Source: Streptomyces sp. Edi2 (GTDB taxonomy: Bacteria; Actinomycetota; Actinomycetes; Streptomycetales; Streptomycetaceae). Taken from it: a stretch of 64,000 nucleotides of DNA. The notes under the pieces are model-generated. The model was given only the letters and a program-made list of their open reading frames with translations, searched no databases and had not been told where the DNA came from. The stretch is taken from the NCBI RefSeq assembly GCF_040253635.1, contig NZ_JBEJGX010000003.1, positions 1,178,001-1,242,000 of the forward strand, in the 5' to 3' direction. A program made the translations under genes and the position numbers. This document shows, in pieces, positions 53,196 to 62,337 of this stretch (positions within the stretch are counted from its first letter, which is position 1; the number at the start of each line of letters is the position of its first letter).

Positions 53196-54035
53196 GTGGG
53201 CCCTTCCGAGGAGCGTTCCGAGGGCGCGGGACCGTTCACCACCCGGCTGACCTGGCGCCTCGCGGCAGGCGACACCGCCATCTGGGAGTCGCGGGCGGCC
53301 CGCAAGCGCGGGACGCTCGCCGTGCGGCCCGCCGGGGCCACCCGCACCAGCGCGCGGCGCGCCGACGCCCCGGCACTGGTCCGGCTGAGCAGACTCAACA
53401 ACATCGCCGCGGTCTCCTTCCTTCTCGGCGGGGCGCTGTTCGCCCTCGGTGCGGCACTCGCCCAGTTCGGCTCCGAGCGATCGACCGTGACCGCCACGAT
53501 CTACTTCATCGGCGGGGCGTTCTTCACCCTCGGCGGCTATGCCTCACTCGTCCAGGCCATCAACGCGCCGCGCCGGGAGAGTACGGCGGGTGCGCTGACC
53601 AAGCACCGTTTCCGCTGGTGGAGCTATGAACCGGGCCGCATCGACTGGCTGACCACCTTCCTGCTGTTCGCCGGGACGCTGGTGTTCGGCATCAACTTGC
53701 TGGATGCGTTTCTGCAGGGGCTCACGGCCCAGCAGATGAACCGGCTGGTCTGGGCGCCCGACATGATCGGCTGCCTGCTGTTCCTGATTTCCGGGCAGCT
53801 GGCGGTCGTCGAGGTCTGCCATCGCCTGCTGTGTCTCCAGAGGCGCAGCCTCGGCTGGTGGATCGTCGCGGTCAATCAGCTCGGTTCCCTGCTCTTCATG
53901 GTGTCCGCGGTGGCCGCGTTCACCCGGCCGGAGACCGACAGTCCGGTCAGCGTCGGCATCGCCAATTGGGGGACCCTCACGGGAGCGCTGTGCTTTGCGC
54001 TGGCCGGGGTCTTCCAGGCCTTCGAACGCCCCTGA
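53196..54035 (+). CDS. Multi-pass membrane protein (YrhK-like)
   Basis: A 279-residue protein with a polar N-terminus (about 60 residues) and about six hydrophobic helices (NNIAAVSFLLGGALFALGAA, IYFIGGAFFTLGGYASL, DWLTTFLLFAGTLVFGINL and others). The repeated FLLGGALF/FIGGAFFTLGG pattern resembles YrhK-type proteins. Function unknown. GTG start at 53196 lacks a strong ribosome binding site and may be leaderless. Located in a group of membrane and stress-like genes. Confidence 0.62.
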   Translation: MGPSEERSEGAGPFTTRLTWRLAAGDTAIWESRAARKRGTLAVRPAGATRTSARRADAPALVRLSRLNNIAAVSFLLGGALFALGAALAQFGSERSTVTATIYFIGGAFFTLGGYASLVQAINAPRRESTAGALTKHRFRWWSYEPGRIDWLTTFLLFAGTLVFGINLLDAFLQGLTAQQMNRLVWAPDMIGCLLFLISGQLAVVEVCHRLLCLQRRSLGWWIVAVNQLGSLLFMVSAVAAFTRPETDSPVSVGIANWGTLTGALCFALAGVFQAFERP

Positions 54036-54133
54036 CATGCGGCTGACCGGTACCTGTGCAAACGTGAATTAGCTGTATCGACGGTCGGCAGGTCCGGTTC
54101 GGACGGCCAGGTTTCTCAAGTGAGGAGTGACCC

Positions 54134-54535
54134 ATGGCCACGCAGAAGCAGAGCGTGAGCGGATGGACAGCCTTCGCCGCAGTACTGATGATCTTCGGTG
54201 GCGCCATGGCCTTCCTGGAGGGCATCTCCGCCATCGCGCACGACCAGCTCTTCGTCACCACGCGGAACTACGTGTTCTCCTTCAACCTCACGGGCTGGGG
54301 CTGGATCCACCTCATCCTGGGCATCATTATTCTCCTCGCGGGTGTCGCACTGCTCGCCACCGGCGCGATGTGGGCACGGGTGATCGGCGTCATCCTGGCG
54401 GGCCTCGGCGCGCTGGCGAACTTCCTGTGGATCCCCCACTACCCGTTCTGGGCCATCGTGCTGGTCGCCATCAACATCTTCATCATCTGGGCGCTGTGTA
54501 CGGACAACCACCATCACACCGCGGCCACCCGGTGA
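54134..54535 (+). CDS. Small four-helix membrane protein (DUF7144-like)
   Basis: A 133-residue protein with four hydrophobic segments (AFAAVLMIFGGAMAFLEGI, WIHLILGIIILLAGVALL, ARVIGVILAGLGALANFLW, FWAIVLVAINIFIIWAL) and a short histidine-rich tail (NHHHTAATR). This is the architecture of the DUF7144 actinobacterial membrane proteins. GTGAGGAGTGACCC precedes the ATG. Function unknown. Confidence 0.75.
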   Translation: MATQKQSVSGWTAFAAVLMIFGGAMAFLEGISAIAHDQLFVTTRNYVFSFNLTGWGWIHLILGIIILLAGVALLATGAMWARVIGVILAGLGALANFLWIPHYPFWAIVLVAINIFIIWALCTDNHHHTAATR

Positions 54536-54579
54536 CCTGACACACCGGCCCCGGCACACTCGCCGCTCCGGCAACGGCC

Positions 54580-55971
54580 ATGACCTCCGCACCCACCCCG
54601 CAGGAACGCGCGGAACAGGGCAGGGCACTTCGCTCCGAAGTGCCCCGCTCGTGTCATGCGGAGTTCAGCCCGACGGCTTCCCGTGCCGATCCGGTGGACA
54701 TCATCGAACGGCAGTCGGCCCTGCGGGTACCGGAGTTGGTGCCGCTGCGCTACGGGCGGATGCTGGAGTCGCCCTTCCGCTTCTACCGCGGCGCCGCCGC
54801 CATCATGGCGGCGGACCTCGCGACGACACCGTCCACCGGGCTGCGGACCCAGCTGTGCGGGGACGCCCATCTGCTGAATTTCCGGCTGCTGGCCTCCCCC
54901 GAACGCCATCTGATGTTCGATCTCAACGACTTCGACGAGACCTTGCCAGGACCGTGGGAGTGGGACGTCAAACGGCTGGCGGCCAGCTTCGCCATCGCGG
55001 GGCGCGGGAACGGCTTCCCGCAGAAGGTGCGGACCGGCATCGTCCGGGCCGCCGGCGCGTCCTACCGCGAGCAGATGCGCCGCTACGCGGACATGCGCAC
55101 CCTGGAGGTCTGGTACGCCCATGCCGATATGGCCGATGTGGAGGCCGAGGAAGCGCAAGAGCTGACCAGCAGAGGCCGTGCGGAGCTGGCCCGCGCCATG
55201 GCGGAGGCCCGTACGCGCGACACCGTGCAGGCCTACCACAAACTGACCCGGAGGAACGGCGGCGAGGTGCGGATCGCCGCCGACCCACCGCTGATCGTGC
55301 CGCTGGACGATCTGCTGCCGGACATCGAACGCGACCAGCTGACGGACCAGATCCGCCAACTGGTCCAGGACTACGGCCGCACGCTGCGTTCGGATCACCG
55401 CCGGCTGCTGGAGCAGTACCGGGTCGTCGACGTGGCGCGCAAGGTCGTCGGGGTCGGCAGTGTGGGCACCCGTTGCTGGATCGTGCTGCTGCTCGGCAAG
55501 GACACGGACGACCCGTTGCTGCTGCAGGCCAAGGAGGCCGACGAGTCCGTACTCGCCGCCTACGCCGGCCAGAGCCTCTACTCCCACCAGGGCGAACGCG
55601 TCGTGGCCGGCCAGCGGCTGATGCAGGCCGCCGGCGACATCTTCCTCGGCTGGGCGCGGACCACCGGCATCGACGGACGCCAACGCGACTTCTACGTACG
55701 CCAGCTGCGTGACTGGAAGGGCATCATGCCGGCGGACGCGATGGTGCCGACGGGTATGCGGCGGTTCGCCGTACGCTGCGGGGCCACCCTGGCCCGCGCG
55801 CACGCCAGGTCCGGCGACCGGATCGCGATCGGTGCCTATCTCGGCAGCGGCACGGTCTTCGAGGAGTCGCTGACGCGGTTCGCGGAGCGCTACGCGGACC
55901 GCAACGAACTCGATCACCAGGCGCTGCGGGAGGCGGTCCGCAGCGGCCGGGTCGCGGCCGCGTCCTCCTGA
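54580..55971 (+). CDS. DUF2252 family protein
   Basis: A 463-residue protein of the DUF2252 family, a group with a distant protein-kinase-like fold. Characteristic stretches: RYGRMLESPFRFYRGAAAIM, LCGDAHLLNFRLLASPE (HxxN) and FDLNDFDETLPGPWEWDVKR (D/N-x-D). No established biochemical activity. It starts 45 bp after the small membrane protein gene on the same strand. About 80 bp separates it from Ku. Confidence 0.85.
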   Translation: MTSAPTPQERAEQGRALRSEVPRSCHAEFSPTASRADPVDIIERQSALRVPELVPLRYGRMLESPFRFYRGAAAIMAADLATTPSTGLRTQLCGDAHLLNFRLLASPERHLMFDLNDFDETLPGPWEWDVKRLAASFAIAGRGNGFPQKVRTGIVRAAGASYREQMRRYADMRTLEVWYAHADMADVEAEEAQELTSRGRAELARAMAEARTRDTVQAYHKLTRRNGGEVRIAADPPLIVPLDDLLPDIERDQLTDQIRQLVQDYGRTLRSDHRRLLEQYRVVDVARKVVGVGSVGTRCWIVLLLGKDTDDPLLLQAKEADESVLAAYAGQSLYSHQGERVVAGQRLMQAAGDIFLGWARTTGIDGRQRDFYVRQLRDWKGIMPADAMVPTGMRRFAVRCGATLARAHARSGDRIAIGAYLGSGTVFEESLTRFAERYADRNELDHQALREAVRSGRVAAASS

Positions 55972-56052
55972 GCGGCCGGGCAGCCACCGGATGGGCGCAC
56001 CCCGATTCGTCCGGGATGTACGCTCCGTCCGCCCCGCCTAGCATGGTGCCGA

Positions 56053-57102
56053 ATGGCTCCGATGAAGGCGGCCCCCATGCGCCCCACGGCGAAGTTCTCC
56101 ATCAGCTTCGGCCTGGTCACGATCCCGGTCGCCGCGTACAACGCCACGGACAGCTCCACGTCGGTCAGCTTTGTGCGGATTCATACGGCGGACGGCGGCC
56201 GGGTGCGCAATCAGCCCGTCTGCTCGCTGGAGGGCATCGAGATCACCCCGGACGAGATCGGCCGGGGCTACAAGCCCGACGGCACCGACACCGTCGTACC
56301 GCTGAGCGACGACGATCTGGACGCGCTGCCGCTGCCGACCGCGAAGACGCTGACGATCCTGGCCTTCGTCGCCGGCGGCGACATCGACCCGCTGCAGATG
56401 GGCAAGGGGTACTACCTGGGCATCGACAGCCCCGCCGCGGCCAAGCCCTACGCCCTGCTGCGCGAGGCGATGGAGCGGCATCAGCGCGTCGGGCTCGGCA
56501 AGATCGCACTGCACGGGCGGGAGACGCTGGCGATGATCCGCCCGGTGGAGGGCGCGCTGGTCATGCAGGTGCTGCTGTGGCCGCACCAGATCCGCTCACT
56601 GGACGGGGTGCTGCCCGAGCGGCAGGCGGAGGTCGCCCCGGCCGAGGTGGCGGCCGCGGAGACGCTGATGGACTCCTTCGGCGAGCTGTCGGAGGACGAT
56701 GTGCACGATCACTACCGTGAAGCGCTGGAAGAGATCGTGGCGGCGAAGCTGGCGCATCGCGAGCCGGAATTCCCGGCCGGCGAGGAGCAGCCGGCCGGGC
56801 AGGTGATGGACCTGATGGCGGCCCTCCAGGACAGCGTCCGCGCGGCCAGGAAGTCCCGCGGCGAGGACGAGGACGAGGGCGCCGAGGGCTCCTCGGGCGG
56901 CGGCGCCGGATCGGGCCGCACCACGAAGAAGAGCACGGCGAAGAAGAGCACGGCAAAGAAGGCGGCAGCGCAGAAGACGGCAGCAAAGAAGTCCGCCGGC
57001 GCCAAGACCGCGGCCGGCAAGACCGCCGCGAAGAAGACCGCTGCCAAGAAGGCGGCCCCGGCGAAGAAGAGCGCGAGCGGGGGCGGGCGGCGGGCCGGCT
57101 GA
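56053..57102 (+). CDS. ku: Ku protein of non-homologous end joining
   Basis: A 349-residue bacterial Ku homodimer subunit that binds DNA ends and recruits LigD. The core (about 10-260) begins AKFSISFGLVTIPVAAYNAT and includes GKGYYLGIDSPAAAKPYALL and RHQRVGLGKIALHGRETLAMI. The C-terminal about 70 residues are repeated lysine/alanine units (KKSTAKKSTAKKAAAQK), an extended basic tail of the type that increases DNA binding in Ku of some actinobacteria. ATG 56053 is used; ATG 56077 (MRPTAKFS) is an alternative. The LigD-polymerase gene is 3.6 kb away. Confidence 0.9.
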   Translation: MAPMKAAPMRPTAKFSISFGLVTIPVAAYNATDSSTSVSFVRIHTADGGRVRNQPVCSLEGIEITPDEIGRGYKPDGTDTVVPLSDDDLDALPLPTAKTLTILAFVAGGDIDPLQMGKGYYLGIDSPAAAKPYALLREAMERHQRVGLGKIALHGRETLAMIRPVEGALVMQVLLWPHQIRSLDGVLPERQAEVAPAEVAAAETLMDSFGELSEDDVHDHYREALEEIVAAKLAHREPEFPAGEEQPAGQVMDLMAALQDSVRAARKSRGEDEDEGAEGSSGGGAGSGRTTKKSTAKKSTAKKAAAQKTAAKKSAGAKTAAGKTAAKKTAAKKAAPAKKSASGGGRRAG

Positions 57103-57245
57103 GCCCCGCCCGGTGGTCGGCTGAGCCCCGCCCGGGGCCCGGCACCACCGGCCGCCGCCCGCCCCCGGCGCACATAAGGCGCCCGCTCCGGGGTACGCGC
57201 TCCCTCAACAGGCCTTACGGGCCGGACAGTTATGGAGGCGACGCC

Positions 57246-57467
57246 ATGGGTATCGGCGGGTGCATCGTGCTGCTCGCGGTGGGGGCCATCCTCACGTTCG
57301 CGGTGGACTGGCACATCGCAGGGATCAACGTCGACCTGGTGGGGATCATCATGATGATCGTCGGCATCATCGGCATCGCCACGTATGTGAGCATCCTGAA
57401 GCGGCGTCGTACGCAGCCGCCTTCCCCCGGCGCCCCCGTCGTCGACGTCGAGGACAACTACAGGTAG
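57246..57467 (+). CDS. Small two-helix membrane protein (DUF6458-like)
   Basis: A 73-residue protein with two hydrophobic helices (GGCIVLLAVGAILTFAVDW and VDLVGIIMMIVGIIGIATYV) and a basic, proline-containing tail. This pattern matches the DUF6458 group. GGAGGCGACGCC precedes the ATG. Function unknown. Confidence 0.75.
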   Translation: MGIGGCIVLLAVGAILTFAVDWHIAGINVDLVGIIMMIVGIIGIATYVSILKRRRTQPPSPGAPVVDVEDNYR

Positions 57468-57476
57468 CCGTTGACG

Positions 57477-57509
57477 GAGGGCCGCTTCAGCGCCGCCGGT
57501 AGGGCCCTC
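57477..57509. terminator. Possible bidirectional terminator
   Basis: GAGGGCC at 57477-57483 and GGCCCTC at 57503-57509 can pair across a 19-nt loop between convergent genes; the right arm overlaps the stop codon of the hydrolase. Confidence 0.4.
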
Positions 57510-59130
57510 AGCCGCAGGAGATCTTCCCCTTCGGCAGGGTGCCGTTCAGCAGGAAGTCGTCGACCTGGCCTTGCACACAGGGGTCGCCGGTGGTGTAGGC
57601 GGCGTGCCCCTCGCCGCGGAAGGTCAGCACGACGCTGGAATTGTCCAGCTCACGGGCCATGTTGAAGGCACCCTGGTACGGGGTCGCCGGATCGTTGGTG
57701 GTCGCGACGAGCAGTATCGACGGCGCGTCGGGCGCCGCGACATCCCGGGAGGCGTCGTCGCCCGCCACAGGCCAGGAGTGGCAGTCCAGCAGGGTCGGGG
57801 CGATGTCCGGGCCGAAGAGCGGGGACGCCTCGGTGAGTTCGCGCTCCGCCCGGGGGTAATCACGTTCGCCGTAGCGTTCCGAGGTGTCCCGGCAGGAGAT
57901 CGCCCGCAGGGCCAGCTGATCCTGCGACGGTAGGTCGTCCTGGCCGACCCGCCGTGCCGGGACGCTGTCGGCACGGGCGGGACGGGCGGCACTGCCGCTT
58001 CCCGCGTCACTCAGGCGGAGAACCCCCGAGGCGTCACCGCGTCGCAGCTGCGCCAGCGCCTGCCGCAGCGCCGGCCAGTCGCTCTTGCTGTACAGCGCCT
58101 CACGCAAGGCGTACACATAGGTGGTCTCGTCCACCATCTCCCCCTTCGCCTTCATCGGCTGCCCGCTCAGCTCCCGGTACCACGCCCGTAGTTGATCCTG
58201 CGCCTTGTGCTCGTCGGTGCCCAGCGGGCAGTCCGGCTGGTGGGTGCAGTCGGCGGCGAAGTCGTCCAGCGCCCGCTGGAACCCCCGGGCCTGGGACAGC
58301 GCGGTCTGCCATTGGTTCTTGGTCGGGTCCTCGACGCTGTCCAGGACCATCCGGCCGACCTTGTGCGGGAACTCGTGGGCGTAGACCGCCCCGAGCTTGG
58401 TGCCGTACGAGAACCCCAGGTAGTTGAGCTTGTCGTCGCGGACCGCGGCGCGCAGGACGTCCATGTCCCGGGCGACATCAGGGGTGCCGACCCACCGCAG
58501 CAACGCCCCGGAGTAGCGGCCGCAGGCCTCGTTGATGCGCTTCTCCTTCGCGGCGAGGCTGTCGTCGGCGGCCTTGCCCGAGGGGGGAGCGAGCTTGCTG
58601 CCGCAGGAGACCGGGTCGGTGTGGCCGGTGCCGCGCGGATCGAAGCTCACGATGTCGTAGCGCTGTCCCAGCCGGGCGAAGGCGCTCCCGCTGTCGGTCA
58701 GGTAGTTGACGCCGGAAGCACCCGGTCCACCGGGGTTGAGCACCAGGGAACCGATCCGTTTACCGGGCCCTGTCGCCTTCAGCCGGATCAGCTGGACCTG
58801 CATCCTGTGCTGTCCGGGGTCGCGGTAGTCGCGTGGGACCTCCAGCCGGGCGCACTCCAGACGCTTGCGGAAGCCGGGCGGCTGACCGGTGCCGTCGCTC
58901 CGCGCACCGTCCTGCAGATCCTTGCCGCAGGGTTCCCAGGACAGTTTCTGCTGGTAGAAGGAGGTCAGGTCCGGATCGTCGGCTGCCGCCGCGGCCGGGG
59001 TTCCCGCGAACCCGCCGAGCAGCGCCGCCACCGCGGCCACCGCCAGCAGGCGCACCGGTGCGCCGAGCCGGCGAACACACCGCGCTGCCCCTACTCCCAT
59101 ACGAGACGGCGCACGGCGTGTTCCCGGCAT
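57508..59130 (-). CDS. Exported alpha/beta hydrolase with TAP-like C-terminal domain
   Basis: A 540-residue secreted hydrolase of the tripeptidyl aminopeptidase group (S33-like). An N-terminal signal region (ARCVRRLGAPVRLLAVAAVA) is followed by the alpha/beta fold with LNPGGPGASG, DPRGTGHTDPVSCG and the nucleophile elbow GFSYGTKLGAVYA. The C-terminal TAP-like domain holds ILLVATTNDPATPYQGA and the histidine in FRGEGHAAYTTGDPCV. Cysteine pairs suggest disulfides. Start ATG 59130 is chosen; ATG 59100 is possible, and neither has a clear ribosome binding site. Likely releases peptides or esters outside the cell. Confidence 0.85.
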   Translation of the reverse strand: MPGTRRAPSRMGVGAARCVRRLGAPVRLLAVAAVAALLGGFAGTPAAAAADDPDLTSFYQQKLSWEPCGKDLQDGARSDGTGQPPGFRKRLECARLEVPRDYRDPGQHRMQVQLIRLKATGPGKRIGSLVLNPGGPGASGVNYLTDSGSAFARLGQRYDIVSFDPRGTGHTDPVSCGSKLAPPSGKAADDSLAAKEKRINEACGRYSGALLRWVGTPDVARDMDVLRAAVRDDKLNYLGFSYGTKLGAVYAHEFPHKVGRMVLDSVEDPTKNQWQTALSQARGFQRALDDFAADCTHQPDCPLGTDEHKAQDQLRAWYRELSGQPMKAKGEMVDETTYVYALREALYSKSDWPALRQALAQLRRGDASGVLRLSDAGSGSAARPARADSVPARRVGQDDLPSQDQLALRAISCRDTSERYGERDYPRAERELTEASPLFGPDIAPTLLDCHSWPVAGDDASRDVAAPDAPSILLVATTNDPATPYQGAFNMARELDNSSVVLTFRGEGHAAYTTGDPCVQGQVDDFLLNGTLPKGKISCG

Positions 59131-59393
59131 AGTCCGAGCGTAGGTCGGTTGTCCGGCGCCCGCACACCTGCCGCGATGCCGCTGCCGCGGTGCGCCGTAC
59201 CCCGCGTGCGCCTCGCCACGCAACAGGACCGGACGCCTCCTCAGGGTGACCGCACAGAGCCTTTCGGGCCGCTCGAGATGCGGCGGCCAGGACACCGATC
59301 ACTCTGGAGACAGGGCAGAACTGTGCCGCAGTGCGGCGGCGGCCCTTGCACGAACGCCGATCGGCCGCAAGTCCGGGAAAGGGTGACACACCC

Positions 59394-60386
59394 ATGAATG
59401 ACGCATCCAAGGTCCTGCTGGCCGCTGCACTTGCCGGCGGCTATGTACTGGGCCGTACGAAGAAGGGCCGGTTCGCGCTCACGGTGGCGTCCTATATCGC
59501 CGGACGCCAATTCGGGCTGGAACCACGCCAGCTCGTGGTCCAGGGGATGCGCAAGCTGGGTGAGATCCCCCAGGTCGCGGAGCTGGGTGACCAACTGCGC
59601 GGAGAAGTGATGGACGCCGGCCGGAAGGCCTTGACGACGGCCGCCAACCGCCGTCTGACGACGCTCGCTGACACCCTCCACGACCGGTCCCTCAAGCTCG
59701 ATGCCATCGGGCTGGAGCCGGAGGAGGAAGAGGAAGAGGAAGAGGGGGAGTACGCGTACGACGAGGAAGAGGAGGGCGAGGAGCCCGAAGACGAGTACGA
59801 GGAGGACGAGGAGGACGAGGAGGAAGAGCCGGAGGAGGAAGAGCCGGAGGAGGAGTACGAGGACGAGGAAGAAGAGGAAGAAGAGGAGCCGGAGGAAGAG
59901 CCCGAGGAGCGGCCGGCTCGGCGCACCCCGCGGGCCGCTGCGAAGCCGGAGCCGCGCAAGCGTGCATCGGAGGCGAAACGGGGCGCCCCGGCGAAGAAGG
60001 GCGCACAGCGGCCGCCGGCCAAGAAGTCCGCGGCGACGTCCGCGGTGAAGAAGACGGCCGGGAAGAAGGCTGCCGCGGGACGGACGGCCGCGAAGAAGAC
60101 GACACCCGCGAAAAAGACCGCCGCCAAGAAGACAGCGGCCAAGAAGACGACGACGGCGCGGAAGGCTGCCGAGAAGGCCCCGGCCAAGAAGGCGGCTCCG
60201 GCAAAGAAAGCCGCGGCAAAGAAGACCGCAGCGAAGAAGACGGCAGCCACGAAGACGGCCGCGAAGAAGACGGCGCCCGCCAAGAAAGCCACTGCTAAGA
60301 AGACCGCGGCAGGAAAGAAGGCAGCCCCCGCTGCGAAGAAGACCGCCAAGAAGACATCATCATCGCGCACCGAGCGCCGGAGGTAA
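59394..60386 (+). CDS. Acidic/lysine-rich protein, gas-vesicle-accessory-like (GvpY-like?)
   Basis: A 330-residue protein. Its folded N-terminal part (about 1-105; VLLAAALAGGYVLGRTKKGR, LREVMDAGRKALTTAANRRL-like) resembles a gas-vesicle cluster accessory protein in Streptomyces that I recall as GvpY and that is sometimes miscalled a DNA primase. Residues about 109-195 are almost all Glu/Asp, and about 196-330 are Lys/Ala/Thr repeats (KKTAAKKTAAKKTTTARKAA) like a histone H1 tail. No gvpA or other gas-vesicle structural gene is in the window. The SRPBCC gene follows 6 bp later. Role unknown. Confidence 0.68.
   Translation: MNDASKVLLAAALAGGYVLGRTKKGRFALTVASYIAGRQFGLEPRQLVVQGMRKLGEIPQVAELGDQLRGEVMDAGRKALTTAANRRLTTLADTLHDRSLKLDAIGLEPEEEEEEEEGEYAYDEEEEGEEPEDEYEEDEEDEEEEPEEEEPEEEYEDEEEEEEEEPEEEPEERPARRTPRAAAKPEPRKRASEAKRGAPAKKGAQRPPAKKSAATSAVKKTAGKKAAAGRTAAKKTTPAKKTAAKKTAAKKTTTARKAAEKAPAKKAAPAKKAAAKKTAAKKTAATKTAAKKTAPAKKATAKKTAAGKKAAPAAKKTAKKTSSSRTERRR
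59838..59900 (+). repeat. Acidic-tract direct repeat, copy 1
   Basis: A near-identical 60-bp stretch coding for EEPEEEYEDEEEEEE-like residues, repeated at 61320-61379 in the next gene. The two copies differ by one substitution and a 3-bp indel. Confidence 0.8.
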
Positions 60387-60392
60387 CCGGTC

Positions 60393-61385
60393 ATGGCCAA
60401 GACGGGACAGGACAACGCGGACTCGGGACTCGATCGACTGCGCAGCGAACTCGGCGGCTACGCCACGAAATGGGTGGGGAATCTGGCCGAGCGGGCCGGC
60501 GGCAAACTGATGGATGTGACGGACCAGCTCACCGATGTCGCCGAGAACGGCGGCTCGCTGTCCAAGATCGCGGGCAATCTCCTCGGCGGCGACTCCCCCG
60601 TCAAAGCCGCCGTGAAGGGGACGGCGGAGAACGTCAAGGACACCGTGGTGGACAAGGCCAAGGGCCTCTTCGGCGGCAAGAAGCGCAAATCGGGGGACAA
60701 GAAGGTCACCAACATCATCGAAGTCCTGGATATCGGGGTTCCCCTGCGCTTCGCCTACGACCACTGGACGCAGTACGAGAAGTTCAGCAGCTTCACCAAG
60801 GGCGTACGCAGTGTGTCGCTGCACGACGAGACGTCCAGTGACTGGAAGGCCAAGGTCGGACCGTCGACCCGCGGGTGGAAGGCGACCGTTCAGGAGCAGG
60901 TTCCTGACGAACGCATCATCTGGACGTCCGAAGGCGCCAAGGGATCGACCCGCGGTGCCGTCAGTTTTCACGAACTGGGGCCCAATCTGACCCGCATCGT
61001 GCTGGTCGTCGAGTACTACGCCTCGGGATTCTTCGAGAAGACCGGCAATATCTGGCGGGCCCAGGGACGCCGGCTGCGGCTGGACTTCAAGCACTTCCAG
61101 CGCTACGTCACCCTCACCGATGAGGAGCCCGAGGGCTGGCGCGGGGAAATCCGCGACGGCGAGGTCGTACGGAGCCACGAAGAGGCCATCGAGGAAGAAG
61201 AGGCCGAGGGCGAAGAGACCGAAGACGAAGAGGCCGAGGGCTACGAGGGCGAGGACGGCGAGGAGGAGGACGAGGACGAGGAGGCCGAAGGCGAAGAGGG
61301 CGACGAGGAGGAGGAAGAGGAAGAGCCCGAGGAGGAGTACGAGGACGAGGAAGAAGAGGAAGAAGAGCCGGAGGAAGAGGAATGA
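60393..61385 (+). CDS. SRPBCC-family protein with acidic tail (GvpZ-like?)
   Basis: A 330-residue protein. A helical N-terminal part (ELGGYATKWVGNLAERAGGKL) leads to a START/polyketide-cyclase-type SRPBCC domain (about 110-260; TNIIEVLDIGVPLRFAYDHW, FSSFTKGVRSVSLHDETSSD), followed by an acidic tail of about 75 Glu/Asp residues. It resembles the second gas-vesicle accessory protein found beside gvpY in Streptomyces. SRPBCC domains bind hydrophobic ligands, none known here. Six bp downstream of the previous gene; its ATGA stop overlaps the Rieske gene. Confidence 0.75.
   Translation: MAKTGQDNADSGLDRLRSELGGYATKWVGNLAERAGGKLMDVTDQLTDVAENGGSLSKIAGNLLGGDSPVKAAVKGTAENVKDTVVDKAKGLFGGKKRKSGDKKVTNIIEVLDIGVPLRFAYDHWTQYEKFSSFTKGVRSVSLHDETSSDWKAKVGPSTRGWKATVQEQVPDERIIWTSEGAKGSTRGAVSFHELGPNLTRIVLVVEYYASGFFEKTGNIWRAQGRRLRLDFKHFQRYVTLTDEEPEGWRGEIRDGEVVRSHEEAIEEEEAEGEETEDEEAEGYEGEDGEEEDEDEEAEGEEGDEEEEEEEPEEEYEDEEEEEEEPEEEE
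61320..61379 (+). repeat. Acidic-tract direct repeat, copy 2
   Basis: The second copy of the 60-bp acidic-tract sequence described at 59838, at the 3' end of the SRPBCC gene. The conservation of silent positions suggests recent duplication or gene conversion. Confidence 0.8.
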
Positions 61386-62323
61386 GAGCGGCATCCTCCG
61401 CGGCTCTCGCGGCGGGCGGCGCCACCGCAGCAGGCGCCACCGCAACAGCCGCCGCCCGGGCTGCGGAATCCTGTGTGGTAGCCCTGGACGCGCTGGGCCG
61501 CCTGGAGAAGCTGGATTCCCTGATCGGCCCGTTGCAGCGGGTGGTGCGCGGCCTGCCGCTGGGCCGTTACCGCGATGTGCTGCACGGCCTGCCGATCGGC
61601 CACCCGCTGCACCCCGCCCTGGTACAGGTGCCCATGGGCGCCTGGCTGTCCGCCGCGGTGCTGGACGCCGTCCCGGGGACCCGGCGCGGTGCCCGCCTCC
61701 TGGTGGGGGTGGGCATCCTTACGGCCGGTCCTGCCGCGTGGGCCGGCTGGGTGGACTGGGCCGAGCAGCACGAGGACCAGATGCGTACCGGACTGGTGCA
61801 CGCGGCGTCGATCGCCGTGGCCGTAGGGCTGTACGCGCGGTCGTGGGTGCAGCGCGGCCGCGGCCACACGGTGCGGGGCAAGGTGCTCGGATTCGCGGGG
61901 CTGTGCGCGGCCGGGACCGGCGGAATGCTCGGCGGGCACCTCGCCTACCGGCAGGCCGCGGGTGCCAACAAGGCGGAGCCGGTGCCGCACCTGCTGGACG
62001 AGGGCTGGCACCCCGTGGGCAGGGTCGAGGACTTCCCGGTCGGCGAGGCGGTGCGCCGGGAACTGGGCGAGGTCCCGTTGCTGGTGGTGCGGCTGCCGGG
62101 CGGGCACCTCCACGTCCTCGCCGGGCGGTGCAGCCACCTCTCGGGGCCCCTGACGGAGGGCACGATCACCGACGGCTGCGTGGTGTGCCCCTGGCACGGC
62201 AGCACCTTCCGGCTGTCCGACGGCGCGAATGTCCGTGGCCCGGCCACCGCTCCCCAGCCGTCCTTCCAGGTGAGCGTGGACGGGGAGGGCACCGTCCGGG
62301 TACGGCTGCCCGGCGCCGGCTGA
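61382..62323 (+). CDS. DUF2231-Rieske membrane protein
   Basis: A 313-residue protein. An N-terminal DUF2231-type membrane region (about 70-195; HGLPIGHPLHPALVQVPMGA and several hydrophobic helices) precedes a cytoplasmic or membrane-facing Rieske [2Fe-2S] domain (about 205-313). Ligands are C250-x-H252 and C269-x2-H272 in GRCSHLSG and CPWHGSTF. Likely an electron-transfer protein at the membrane, partner unknown. It overlaps the SRPBCC gene by ATGA, so translation is coupled. Confidence 0.88.
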   Translation: MRAASSAALAAGGATAAGATATAAARAAESCVVALDALGRLEKLDSLIGPLQRVVRGLPLGRYRDVLHGLPIGHPLHPALVQVPMGAWLSAAVLDAVPGTRRGARLLVGVGILTAGPAAWAGWVDWAEQHEDQMRTGLVHAASIAVAVGLYARSWVQRGRGHTVRGKVLGFAGLCAAGTGGMLGGHLAYRQAAGANKAEPVPHLLDEGWHPVGRVEDFPVGEAVRRELGEVPLLVVRLPGGHLHVLAGRCSHLSGPLTEGTITDGCVVCPWHGSTFRLSDGANVRGPATAPQPSFQVSVDGEGTVRVRLPGAG

Positions 62324-62337
62324 GGGAAGGGATCGTC

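Noticed and set aside
59325..59337. GCCGCA-G-TGCGGC palindrome upstream of the acidic/lysine-rich gene
   Set aside because: A 6-bp GC-rich palindrome is expected by chance in this composition and no second copy was seen.
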